51,951 nucleotides of DNA, from positions 1-51,951 of the forward strand of contig JACWAI010000114.1 of assembly GCA_014874415.1 (NCBI GenBank), read 5' to 3'. The stretch comes from Nitrososphaerales archaeon. GTDB lineage: Archaea > Thermoproteota > Nitrososphaeria > Nitrososphaerales > Gagatemarchaeaceae. Shown here piece after piece: positions 39,828-47,722 of this stretch. The notes below the pieces were generated by a model. The model searched no databases. It was not told the DNA's origin and saw only the letters and a list, made by a program, of their open reading frames with translations. Numbering within the stretch: the first letter of the stretch is position 1; each line of letters begins with the position of its first letter. The translations under genes were made by a program, and so were the position numbers.

Positions 39828-40604
39828 GTGGAATCCGACGGGCTCCTGAAGGAAGCCTTCGGCCTTAACTCGTACGAAGTGAAGCTTTACCTCGCCCTGC
39901 TCGGGAAGGGGATGAGAGCCGCAGAAGCGGCCCAGGCGTCCGGGGTGCCTCAGTCGCGTACCTACGACACCCTGCGCATGCTGGAGCAGAAGGGGTTCGT
40001 CATAGAATCGGACGGAAAATACATTTCGGCAAGCCCGTCGGCGGCGCTCCGTTCTAGAATCGCCAAGCACTTCTCTGACTTCGATTCCGAGCAGGAGAGG
40101 CGTCGGGCCGCCATGGTCAAGATCGTGGAGGAGCTCGAGCCCCTGTCAGACCCAGGCAGGGGGGAATCCGAAACAGTCATGCTGAAGGGACTCGAGGGCA
40201 TATCGGCTGCGTTCCTCGAGGTCCTCCGCTCTTCAGATGACGTGTTCCTGCTGGTGAGGAAGGGGTTTGAGGCAAGGGCGGCCTTCCTCGGTCTGCTGAA
40301 GCAGTCAGGAGAGGGGACGGCCAGGGTGAGGCTCATGCTGCCGGCCAGACAGAAGGTGGCGGGGAGGGAACTGCGGGAGGCAGAAGGCCTCGGGCTAGAG
40401 ATACGCTATTCGGATGGGATCCTCCTCGACATGATGGCCGGAGACGGGGGAGGGGTGATCATAGGGGTGCCCGCACGCGGAAAAGACGAGTCTTTCGCTG
40501 CCGTCGCCATATGGGTGAGGAGCCGCTCCTTCACTTCTTCCGTCCTGGGGACCCTGGAGCCCCTGTGGAAGGCTGCCAAACGTCGGCAGGCCGGAAACCC
40601 CTAA
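39828..40604 (+). CDS. TrmB-like transcription regulator
   Basis: This 258-residue protein has an N-terminal winged helix typical of TrmB (AFGLNSYEVKLYLALLGKGMRAAEAAQASGVPQSRTYDTLRMLEQKGFV, about 8-55), a short coiled coil (SEQERRRAAMVKIVEELE) and a ligand-binding C-terminal part. TrmB proteins in archaea usually sense sugars or related metabolites. It begins with GTG at 39828 and ends 18 bp before the LLM oxidoreductase, whose start carries an operator-like repeat. It is a natural candidate to bind that repeat and the similar one at 42651. Confidence 0.87.
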   Translation: MESDGLLKEAFGLNSYEVKLYLALLGKGMRAAEAAQASGVPQSRTYDTLRMLEQKGFVIESDGKYISASPSAALRSRIAKHFSDFDSEQERRRAAMVKIVEELEPLSDPGRGESETVMLKGLEGISAAFLEVLRSSDDVFLLVRKGFEARAAFLGLLKQSGEGTARVRLMLPARQKVAGRELREAEGLGLEIRYSDGILLDMMAGDGGGVIIGVPARGKDESFAAVAIWVRSRSFTSSVLGTLEPLWKAAKRRQAGNP

Positions 40605-40606
40605 TT

Positions 40607-40622
40607 ACCACTCGTCAGTAGT
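40607..40622 (+). promoter_or_regulatory. Operator-like inverted repeat at the LLM oxidoreductase start
   Basis: ACCACT-CGTC-AGTAGT lies directly before the ATG at 40623. It differs at only two positions from ACCACT-CCTC-AGTGGT at 42651-42666. In both places an AT-rich element and ATTACC come first, then the repeat, then the start. Confidence 0.55.
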
Positions 40623-41627
40623 ATGCACGTGAAGCTCGCCCTAGGTTTCAACCCCGTCCTAGGCATCCGGGACGCGGTCCGTCTGGCAGCTGAAGCCGAA
40701 GCCCAGGGATACGACTCGGTGTGGATGCATGAAAGTCTGTTCCAACGGGACGTGGTCACCTACCTGTCGGCGATGGCGACGGGGACAAGCAAGATACGTC
40801 TGGGGTCGGGGGCGATCAACACGTACACGAGGCATCCGGTCACCGCGGCGACCACCTTCGCGACCCTTTCTGAGCTCTCCAGCGGGAGGGTCGCTCTCGG
40901 CCTCGGCCTCGGGAGCTTCCCCACGGTGCCCCTCCTGGGCCACCAGATTTTCCCCGTCGAAAAGACGAAGCCCCTGCAGCGCATTAGAGAGTACGTCAAG
41001 ATAGTGAAGATGGTCTGGAAGGGGGAGAAGGTCGATTTCGAGGGGGACTTCTTCAAAGTCCACAACCTTACGCTTGGATTCAAGCCGGCCAATGATGTGC
41101 CGATCTTCATTGCCTCGCTCTCTCCCTTGACGCAGGCTTTCGCGGCGACCTTGGCTGATGGAGTGATACTCTCGCCAGCCCTGAACAGCGTGTGGGGGAC
41201 TGAGAGGATGGTGGAGAATGTCACGCGCGGCGAGGCCAGGAGCGGGAGGCGCGTGGAACGTGCCTCGTACATGCTTGCCTCGCTCGACCCTGACCCACGG
41301 CAGGCGGTCCAGGCGGTCAGGGAATACTATTTCTTCGCCTATCAGCTGGCGGAGGTCGTTCGCCCCGAGGTCCTCGTTCCCTACGGGATAAAGGAGGAGG
41401 ACCTTACGCCGATGAAGGAAGCTTGGAAGAAGGGGGACGCGGCCGAGGCAAGGAGGCTGATACCGGAAGAGGCGATAGAAACGCTCACCATAACCGGGAC
41501 CCCTGAGCACGCGGCTGAAAGGGTCGGAGAGTATAGCAGGGTCGGCATCACGCTCCCCATACTGATGCCCATCGGAAATGTCGACTACGCCATCAGGGAG
41601 CTGGCCCCGGCGTCAGGCGGCATCTGA
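40623..41627 (+). CDS. LLM-class F420-dependent oxidoreductase (Mer-like)
   Basis: This 334-residue TIM-barrel protein of the luciferase-like family shows KLALGFNPVLGIRDAVRLAAEAEAQGYDSVWMHES, IRLGSGAINTYTRHPVTAA, SSGRVALGLGLGS, FKVHNLTLGFKP, IFIASLSPLTQAFAATLADG and ITGTPEHAAERVGEYSRVG. The pattern is that of F420-dependent enzymes related to methylenetetrahydromethanopterin reductase. The substrate is unknown. It follows the TrmB-like gene and has an inverted repeat between promoter and start. It converges on the prenyltransferase gene. Confidence 0.9.
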   Translation: MHVKLALGFNPVLGIRDAVRLAAEAEAQGYDSVWMHESLFQRDVVTYLSAMATGTSKIRLGSGAINTYTRHPVTAATTFATLSELSSGRVALGLGLGSFPTVPLLGHQIFPVEKTKPLQRIREYVKIVKMVWKGEKVDFEGDFFKVHNLTLGFKPANDVPIFIASLSPLTQAFAATLADGVILSPALNSVWGTERMVENVTRGEARSGRRVERASYMLASLDPDPRQAVQAVREYYFFAYQLAEVVRPEVLVPYGIKEEDLTPMKEAWKKGDAAEARRLIPEEAIETLTITGTPEHAAERVGEYSRVGITLPILMPIGNVDYAIRELAPASGGI

Positions 41628-41639
41628 CAGAGTCCAGTC

Positions 41640-42641
41640 CTACCAGAGCGGGAGGAAAATGGAAAGCACGATCGACGCCATGTAGAGGAGGGCGAAGCGG
41701 AGCGTCAGGGCTGCGGTCCGCGGGTCTGCGTCATCGGGGATAGGGCCGTTGAACATCTTCCACAGCGGTCCTGCCCCGGGGAGGGTGAGGAAGACGAGGA
41801 GAGACCAGGCCGATATGAAGCGTGTCAGGATCTCGAGCAGGATAAAGGCGTATGCCGAAGCGAGCATCCACCCGTAGAGTCTGGCCGCCTTCTTTTCGCC
41901 CAGCCGGACGGCTATGGTCCTGTTGTTTACCGAGCCGTCATATTCGATGTCTCTGATGTTATTTGCGAACAGGACGAGGGCGACCAGAATCCCGATAGGC
42001 ACCGAGGCCACCATCGGCACCCAGGAGAGGGCCCCTGTCTGGACCACGTAGGCGCCGAGTGGGATGAGAAGGCCCCACATGACGAAGACTGTCCCTTCCC
42101 CAGCCCCCCTGGCCTTCAGCACAATGGGGTCGGCCGTGTACAGCACGCTGCCAAGGATCCCAGCGGCCGTTATGATGAGGATGTCGAAGCCGGAAGCGGA
42201 CGTCAGATATGCGGCGGCGAGCAAGGTGGCTGCGTAAAGCCCCGCGGAAAAACGCAGGACTGTCGAGATGGGCACCTCCCCCGAGGCGCCAGGATGCAGC
42301 CTGTACTTCGTGGTCGGTGCCCCCTCCTTATCCACGCCATGCCTGACGTCGTAGTAGTCGTTGAGCACGTTCGTGGCGGCGTGGAAGGCAATCATCCCCC
42401 CGAGCGTCACCAGGTACAACAGGGGGCTGAACTTCCCGCCGACCGCGGCGATCAGCGCCCCCATGGTGACCGAGGAAAAGGTCATGGTGAAAGACCAGGG
42501 GCGCGTGGAAAGGAACGCGACCTTGGCGCTCATCCCACGCCTTTGCCTGTCGCGCGACGCCTCCTCCCCCCGCTGGGCCGCTCGGTCGGAGCCAGCACCG
42601 TCGTCCCGGGAGATTTGCTCGCCCGGCGATCCTTCCTGCAT
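41640..42641 (-). CDS. UbiA-family prenyltransferase, MenA-like
   Basis: This 333-residue membrane enzyme has about eight to nine helices and the two Asp-rich motifs that bind prenyl diphosphate and Mg: NVLNDYYDVRHGVD, and NNIRDIEYDG with NNRTIAVRLG. The spacing resembles 1,4-dihydroxy-2-naphthoate prenyltransferase (menaquinone synthesis), though other UbiA roles such as archaeal lipid prenylation are possible. The ATG at 42641 fits a TATA-like AATATTAATATT about 27 bp upstream; ATG 42533 would drop a polar, weakly conserved N-terminus of 36 residues. The inverted repeat at 42651 lies between that TATA box and the start. Confidence 0.85.
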   Translation of the reverse strand: MQEGSPGEQISRDDGAGSDRAAQRGEEASRDRQRRGMSAKVAFLSTRPWSFTMTFSSVTMGALIAAVGGKFSPLLYLVTLGGMIAFHAATNVLNDYYDVRHGVDKEGAPTTKYRLHPGASGEVPISTVLRFSAGLYAATLLAAAYLTSASGFDILIITAAGILGSVLYTADPIVLKARGAGEGTVFVMWGLLIPLGAYVVQTGALSWVPMVASVPIGILVALVLFANNIRDIEYDGSVNNRTIAVRLGEKKAARLYGWMLASAYAFILLEILTRFISAWSLLVFLTLPGAGPLWKMFNGPIPDDADPRTAALTLRFALLYMASIVLSIFLPLW

Positions 42642-42650
42642 TCGCTGGTT

Positions 42651-42666
42651 ACCACTCCTCAGTGGT
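42651..42666. promoter_or_regulatory. Operator-like inverted repeat in the prenyltransferase / NTF2-like gap
   Basis: ACCACT-CCTC-AGTGGT is a perfect inverted repeat (6-bp arms, 4-base spacer) between the prenyltransferase ATG (42641) and the AT-rich element at 42667-42679. A close variant is at 40607-40622. Confidence 0.6.
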
Positions 42667-42679
42667 AATATTAATATTG
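42667..42679. promoter_or_regulatory. Bidirectional TATA-like element, prenyltransferase / NTF2-like
   Basis: AATATTAATATT reads the same on both strands and is centred about 27 bp from the prenyltransferase ATG (42641) and from the NTF2-like ATG (42701). One element can serve both leaderless genes. Confidence 0.6.
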
Positions 42680-42700
42680 GCATGGCCCAAGCTCACTTCC

Positions 42701-43057
42701 ATGGACCAATGGGTGGGTCAGCTATTCAGGAGCATCGACTCCAAGGATTCGGACGCGTTCGTGTCATACCTTACGGAAGACGCGAAATTCAAGTTCGGGA
42801 ACGGGGACGTTGTCGAGGGGAGACAGAAAATCAGGGATGCGGTCGCAAATTTCTTCGGTACCATCGAAGGGCTCCACCACGACGTCATCAACATCTGGGA
42901 GGTGCCCGGGACCGTCCTCACGGAGCTCCAGGTCACCTACACGAGGAAGGACGGAAGGAAGGTGGCGGTCCCGTGCATGAACCTCTTCGGGATGGAGGGG
43001 GCAAAGATCAGGGACTACAAGATATTCATCGACATGGCCCCCGTGTACGCCCCCTGA
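42701..43057 (+). CDS. NTF2-like (SnoaL-type) small protein
   Basis: This 118-residue cone-fold protein shows VGQLFRSIDSKDSDAFVSYLTEDAKFKFGNGDVVEGRQKIRDAVANFFGTIEGLHH and, at the end, KIRDYKIFIDMAPVY. Such proteins may be enzymes (isomerase, hydrolase) or simple binders. The ATG at 42701 is set by the TATA spacing. It is divergent from the prenyltransferase, so both may respond to the same operator. The substrate is unknown. Confidence 0.8.
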   Translation: MDQWVGQLFRSIDSKDSDAFVSYLTEDAKFKFGNGDVVEGRQKIRDAVANFFGTIEGLHHDVINIWEVPGTVLTELQVTYTRKDGRKVAVPCMNLFGMEGAKIRDYKIFIDMAPVYAP

Positions 43058-43102
43058 GAAGGCCGATGGGCATTTAACGGCGGCCCAGCGCCGGAGGGGT
43101 CC

Positions 43103-43720
43103 TTGAAAGAGGCGATCCGGAACGTGGTCGGCCTTGCCATCGTCATCCTGGGGATGGCCCCCCTCTTCGCCTTCCCGAAGGACGACTTCGCGCTGGCCAC
43201 CATCATCGCCACTTCGTGCATGACTTCGGTCGCTGTGGCCCTGGGGGGATACCGAAGGCTCTTCGCGCCCAGCGTGAAAACGGTCGCGGTTGGGCTCGTT
43301 TCCGCCGCGGGCCTCTATCTCATTTTCTTCCTTGGCAACGGGTTCATCGCCCTCGCACATCCGTTCGGAATCGGTCCCCAATCAGAGACCTCCATCTACG
43401 GCTTGATCGCCTCGCCGGGCAACTCGGTCCCCATCCAGTTCCTAGTCCTCGCGTTCGATTCGCTCGGGTTCGAGTCCTACTTCAGGGGGACTCTTCAGAA
43501 GAGACTGAGCCCGCGGATCGGGGTTGCTTCCCCGTTCGCGACCGCACTGCTCGACGCCTCGATCCACGTCGCCAGCCTGAACCCGCTTTGGGTGGTCGCG
43601 ACCTTTATCGCAGACTCGGTCTGGGGAATGACCTACTATCGCACCGGTGACCTGTCGTCTAGCATGACAAGCCATTTCGTCTGGGACGTCGCCATATTCA
43701 TCATCAGGCCCATTGGCTGA
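43103..43720 (+). CDS. CPBP/CAAX-protease-like membrane protein
   Basis: This 205-residue membrane protein has about six helices. Near residues 125-135 is FESYFRGTLQKRL, matching the EExxxR motif with the first Glu replaced by Phe. A second-motif His lies in DASIHVAS and a third in SHFVWDV. The ExxxR, H and HxxxD elements remain, so an intramembrane-protease fold is likely, but activity is doubtful. The start is TTG at 43103, with CATTTAAC about 29 bp upstream. Confidence 0.75.
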   Translation: MKEAIRNVVGLAIVILGMAPLFAFPKDDFALATIIATSCMTSVAVALGGYRRLFAPSVKTVAVGLVSAAGLYLIFFLGNGFIALAHPFGIGPQSETSIYGLIASPGNSVPIQFLVLAFDSLGFESYFRGTLQKRLSPRIGVASPFATALLDASIHVASLNPLWVVATFIADSVWGMTYYRTGDLSSSMTSHFVWDVAIFIIRPIG

Positions 43721-43796
43721 CTCTCGGGGCCATGGCGGTTCGGCAGTCTCTCCGTCGAGGCATTCGCAGGGGCTCTTCGCTTATAACCACGGGAGG

Positions 43797-45773
43797 ATGG
43801 CGACCTCCTCGATGCCGGCGGGGAAGATGCTCTGGAAGCCTGACCCGGCGTTCGCCCGAAGGACGAACATCGCGGCGTTCATGAAGTGGATGGGGAAGCG
43901 GGGGCAGACTTTCAGCGACTACGACGAGCTTTGGAAGTGGTCCGTGGACGACCTGGACGGGTTCTGGGGCGCCATCTGGAAATACTTCGATGTCGCGGAC
44001 GCGGACTATCCGGTCCTCGGCGATAGAAAGATGCCGGGCGCACGGTGGTTCGAGGGGGCGGAGCTGAACTATGCCGAGCAGGTCTTCAGGCGGAAGAGGG
44101 AAGGCGCCTCCATAGTCGCAAAGTCCGAGAGGAGGGCCGAGAAGGAGCTCAGCTGGCAGGAGCTTGAGCGCCGGGCGGCTTCGGTCGCGGCACGACTGAG
44201 GGCCGAGGGAGTGGAGGGCGGGGACAGGGTGGGTGCCTACCTCCCCAATTCTCCCGAGGCGGTCGAAGCGTTCCTCGGCTGCGCGAGCATCGGCGCCATC
44301 TGGTCATGCTGCTCGTCTGACTTCGGAGCGCCCGCCGTGATCGACCGGTTCAGCCAGATAAGACCGAAAGTCCTCATCGCGACGGACGGGTACAGCTACG
44401 GGGGGAAATGGTTCGACAGGACCGGGGCCGTGGCCTCCGTGCTCCACGCCCTCCCCGAAGTGAAGCAGCTGGTTCACGTGAAAGGCAGAGAGAAGAGCGA
44501 ACCCCTCGAGGGCTCGGTCCCCTGGGAGGACTTCGCAGCGGGGAAGGCTAGCCCCGAGTATGAGCCGCTCCCGTTCGACCATCCTCTCTGGATCCTCTAT
44601 TCCTCCGGGACGACCGGGCTCCCAAAGCCCATCGTGCACGGCCACGGCGGGATCGTCATCGAACATCTGAAGCAGCTATCGCTGCACAACGATCTGAAGC
44701 CGAAGGACAGGCTCTTCTGGTTCACGACGACCGGGTGGATGATGTGGAACTACATGATAGGCGGCCTCCTCCAGGGGGTCACGGCGGTCCTCTACAACGG
44801 CAGCCCTTCCTTCCCCGACATGAACGCGCTGTGGGAACTTGTCGAGAGCACGGAGACCACGTTCATGGGAGGGAGCGCGTCTTACTTCGCTGGGTGCGAG
44901 AAGTCAGAGGTCGAGCCGCGTTCCTCTTTTTCGCTGAAGAAGCTCAGAGGGATCGGCTCGACGGGATCCCCCTTGACGTCGGAGTCTTTCGAATGGATCT
45001 ACTCGGCGGTAGGGGAGGACATCTGGTTGGCTTCGGTGAGCGGCGGGACGGACGTGTGCGCCCCCTTCGTGGGCGGCTGCCCCATATTGCCTGTATATTC
45101 GGGGGAGATCCAATGCAGGTGCCTCGGGGCGAAGGTGGAATCCTACGACGAACAGGGGAACTCCCTGGTGGGGCAGGTCGGGGAACTTGTCGTTACAGAG
45201 CCGATGCCGAGCATGCCGCTTTATCTCTGGGGAGATGACGACGGGAGCAGGTACGTCGAGAGCTACTTCAGCATGTATCCGGGCGTCTGGAGGCATGGCG
45301 ACTGGATAGAGATAACGAAGAGGGGGACATGCATCATCCATGGTCGGTCCGACGCGACGATCAAGAGGATGGGGGTCAGGATAGGCACCAGCGAGATATA
45401 CCGGGCCGTGGAGACCCTGCCAGAAGTGGCGGAGACGATGGCCGTCGACCTCGAAGGGACAGGGGACGAGGGGAGGCTGATACTCTTCGTAGTGCCCTCC
45501 CGGGGGCATGAAGTGGACGCGGCGTTGGTCGATAAGATCAAGGCGAAGATAAGGAAAGACCTGTCCCCGAGGCACGTGCCTGACGAGATCATCGGGGCCC
45601 CCTCGATCCCCAAGACGTTGAACGGGAAGAAGCTCGAAGTCCCGGTGAAGAAGCTGCTGTTGGGCGGGGACCCGGCACGGGTCATGAACAGGGACTCGCT
45701 TTCGGACCCCGCTTCCGTGGAGTTCTACGTCGGGCTCGCCAAGAAGCGGGAGAGGAAAGCGGAAGGAAATTAA
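43797..45773 (+). CDS. Acetoacetyl-CoA synthetase-like AMP-forming ligase
   Basis: This 658-residue acyl-adenylate ligase has an acetyl-CoA-synthetase N-terminal domain (YDELWKWSVDDLDGFWGAIWKYF), P-loop LYSSGTTGLPKPIVHGHGG, then FTTTGWMMWNYMIGG, the RGIGSTGSPL region, YLWGDDDGSRY and RSDATIKRMGVRIGTSEIYRAVE, with a C-terminal PKTLNGKKLEVPVKKLL holding the acyl-AMP lysine. It best fits acetoacetyl-CoA synthetase (activates acetoacetate). ATG 43797 follows GGGAGG directly. The thiolase-like pair follows; that gene's TATA element overlaps this stop codon. Confidence 0.9.
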   Translation: MATSSMPAGKMLWKPDPAFARRTNIAAFMKWMGKRGQTFSDYDELWKWSVDDLDGFWGAIWKYFDVADADYPVLGDRKMPGARWFEGAELNYAEQVFRRKREGASIVAKSERRAEKELSWQELERRAASVAARLRAEGVEGGDRVGAYLPNSPEAVEAFLGCASIGAIWSCCSSDFGAPAVIDRFSQIRPKVLIATDGYSYGGKWFDRTGAVASVLHALPEVKQLVHVKGREKSEPLEGSVPWEDFAAGKASPEYEPLPFDHPLWILYSSGTTGLPKPIVHGHGGIVIEHLKQLSLHNDLKPKDRLFWFTTTGWMMWNYMIGGLLQGVTAVLYNGSPSFPDMNALWELVESTETTFMGGSASYFAGCEKSEVEPRSSFSLKKLRGIGSTGSPLTSESFEWIYSAVGEDIWLASVSGGTDVCAPFVGGCPILPVYSGEIQCRCLGAKVESYDEQGNSLVGQVGELVVTEPMPSMPLYLWGDDDGSRYVESYFSMYPGVWRHGDWIEITKRGTCIIHGRSDATIKRMGVRIGTSEIYRAVETLPEVAETMAVDLEGTGDEGRLILFVVPSRGHEVDAALVDKIKAKIRKDLSPRHVPDEIIGAPSIPKTLNGKKLEVPVKKLLLGGDPARVMNRDSLSDPASVEFYVGLAKKRERKAEGN

Positions 45774-45775
45774 TA
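45768..45775 (+). promoter_or_regulatory. TATA-like element of the thiolase-like gene
   Basis: AATTAATA overlaps the acetoacetyl-CoA synthetase stop codon and is centred 27 bp before the GTG at 45799. This gene may therefore also be transcribed on its own. Confidence 0.5.
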
Positions 45776-45798
45776 CCCGCCAAATCGCAGCCGCCGCC

Positions 45799-47151
45799 GT
45801 GGCCACCGGGCGGAAGGTCTACGTAATTTCCGGCGGGGTTACGAAATTCGCGAAGGCCCACCCCGAGATGGACTTCCGGCTCATGGTCAAGCGGGCCTAT
45901 GACTACGCCATGAAGGACGTCCCGGCGCTGAAAACCTCCGACATCGAGAGCAGCAGGATCTCCTACTTCTCCGACCACTTCGCCAGGCAGCTCAAGGCAG
46001 CTTCCATGGTCCAGGACTTCCTGGGGCTCAACCCCAAGGATTCACGGAGGATAGAGTGGGGAGGCGCCACCGGGGGTCAGGCTATCCAGGCCGGCTGGGA
46101 GACGGTCGCCAGCGGGCGGAACGACGTCTGCCTTGTTGCCGGGTTCGAGACCATGTCTCACGTCCGGACATGGAAAGGGAACGAGTTCATCGCGCTAGCC
46201 TCCGACACGAACTTCGACTACCCCGTAGGCGGGTTCTATACTGGTTACTACGCGCTGATGGTGCAGCGCCACATATACGAATACCTGAGGAAGAGGAAGT
46301 TCGGCCGCATCAAGGACGAGCTGAAGGCGCAGCATGCGGCGACCGAAGAGGCGAAGAGGATAATGGCCATGGTCTCTGTCAAGAACCACGTCAACGCCCT
46401 GCACAATCCGTACGCCCAGTATCCCGTGAAGCTGACAATGAAGGAGGCCGTGGGGGGCGAGATGATCGCCTGGCCCCTCAACCGTCCGTCGGTCTGCACC
46501 ATGAGCGACGGGGCGGCCGTCACGATTCTGGCTTCGGAGGACGTCGCCTACAAGTACACCGACCACCCTGTCTTGATAAGCGGGGTGGGGTGCGGCACCG
46601 ACACCATGAGGCTTGCAGACAGGCCCCATGGGAAGGTCCCCCTCTTCCCCTGGGAGACGGCAGAGTACTACGCAGACCTGGAGTATCCGGGGGTACACTC
46701 GTTCAGGGCCGGGAGGACTGCTGCTCTTGAGGCGTACAAGAACGCCGGCATCAAGGACCCAAAAGAAGAGCTCGACTTCGTAGAGCTCCACGACGCCTAT
46801 GCCAGCTCGGAGATCCAGACATACGAGGACATCGGGCTGTGCAGGTACGGAGAAGGTTACGATTTCGTGGACCTGGGCTCCCCCTTCCTTAAAGGGATGG
46901 ACTACGGACTCGACCTACCGCGAAAGGGTGAGATGCCCGTAAACCCTTCGGGAGGGCTGATAGCCTGCGGCCACCCGGTGGGCGCCACGGGAATAATGCA
47001 GGGCGTGTTCGCATTCTGGCAGCTCCAGGGGACCATAGGCAAGCACTTCGGCAACGACAGGCTCCAGGTCAGGGACGCCAAAAGAGGATTGATCCACTCG
47101 CATGCTGGGACAGGGAGCTCGGTCACGGTCACGATAATGGAGAGGGCGTGA
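45799..47151 (+). CDS. Thiolase-fold (SCP2/LTP type) protein lacking the nucleophilic Cys
   Basis: This 450-residue protein has the SCP2-thiolase fold. The C-terminal active-site elements are present: ELHDAYASSEIQTYEDIG, then ACGHPVGATG with H392, and HAGTGSSVTVTIME. The strand that normally carries the nucleophilic Cys (NACASG) reads WGGATGG, with Gly at 89. True thiolases need that Cys. Cys-less members paired with DUF35 proteins include Ltp2-type retro-aldolases. A DUF35 gene begins 1 bp after the stop. So a carbon-carbon lyase or a scaffold role is as likely as thiolase activity. Confidence 0.88.
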   Translation: MATGRKVYVISGGVTKFAKAHPEMDFRLMVKRAYDYAMKDVPALKTSDIESSRISYFSDHFARQLKAASMVQDFLGLNPKDSRRIEWGGATGGQAIQAGWETVASGRNDVCLVAGFETMSHVRTWKGNEFIALASDTNFDYPVGGFYTGYYALMVQRHIYEYLRKRKFGRIKDELKAQHAATEEAKRIMAMVSVKNHVNALHNPYAQYPVKLTMKEAVGGEMIAWPLNRPSVCTMSDGAAVTILASEDVAYKYTDHPVLISGVGCGTDTMRLADRPHGKVPLFPWETAEYYADLEYPGVHSFRAGRTAALEAYKNAGIKDPKEELDFVELHDAYASSEIQTYEDIGLCRYGEGYDFVDLGSPFLKGMDYGLDLPRKGEMPVNPSGGLIACGHPVGATGIMQGVFAFWQLQGTIGKHFGNDRLQVRDAKRGLIHSHAGTGSSVTVTIMERA

Positions 47152-47152
47152 G

Positions 47153-47689
47153 TTGGCCGAGCTGAAGAGGTTCAAGAAGTTCAGGGACGTGATGAGCGAG
47201 GTAGAAAAGAAGGGCGCCGCCGTCTACAAGAACCCTGTGGGGACGAGCGACCTCGTCGTCCTGTCCCCCTACAACATCAAGTACATACACAGCTACGCCC
47301 AGGACTCTGATTTCTTCCTTGGGCTGGCCAAGGGGAAGCTGCTGGGGAGCGAGTGCAAGAACTGCCACCACAGGTACGCCACGCCGAGAAGCCACTGCAT
47401 GGAGTGCGGGAGCGAAACGAAGTGGTTCAGGCTCCCCCTGCAGGGGAAGGTCCACTCCTGGACCACGTGCTACTTCGGGAGCGAAGAGTTCCTCAAGGAG
47501 ACGCCTTTCAACCTCGCCCTGGTCGAGTTCGAAGGCGTGGACACGCTCCTGCTTTCGAGGCTTGACGGGGTGAAGCAGGATCAGGCGTTCATAGGCATGA
47601 AGGTCAAGGCCGAGTTCCGCAAGAAGCCCCGCTACCTGATCTCGGACGTGCACTTCGTCCCGGTCGGCGGCAAGAAAACACGCAGGTAG
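47153..47689 (+). CDS. DUF35 zinc-ribbon/OB-fold partner protein
   Basis: This 178-residue protein has an N-terminal helix, a rubredoxin-like zinc ribbon (CKNCHHRYATPRSHCMEC, about 67-84) and an OB fold (VHSWTTCYFGSEEFLKETPFNLALVEFEGVDTLLLSRL). DUF35 proteins form complexes with thiolase-fold enzymes and supply an acyl-CoA binding site. The TTG start at 47153 lies right after the thiolase-like gene, so the two are coupled. A longer N-terminal region than most members may be specific to this pair. Confidence 0.92.
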   Translation: MAELKRFKKFRDVMSEVEKKGAAVYKNPVGTSDLVVLSPYNIKYIHSYAQDSDFFLGLAKGKLLGSECKNCHHRYATPRSHCMECGSETKWFRLPLQGKVHSWTTCYFGSEEFLKETPFNLALVEFEGVDTLLLSRLDGVKQDQAFIGMKVKAEFRKKPRYLISDVHFVPVGGKKTRR

Positions 47690-47722
47690 GTCGCGGTAGC
47701 AGGGTCAGACGGGAGACGTTTG

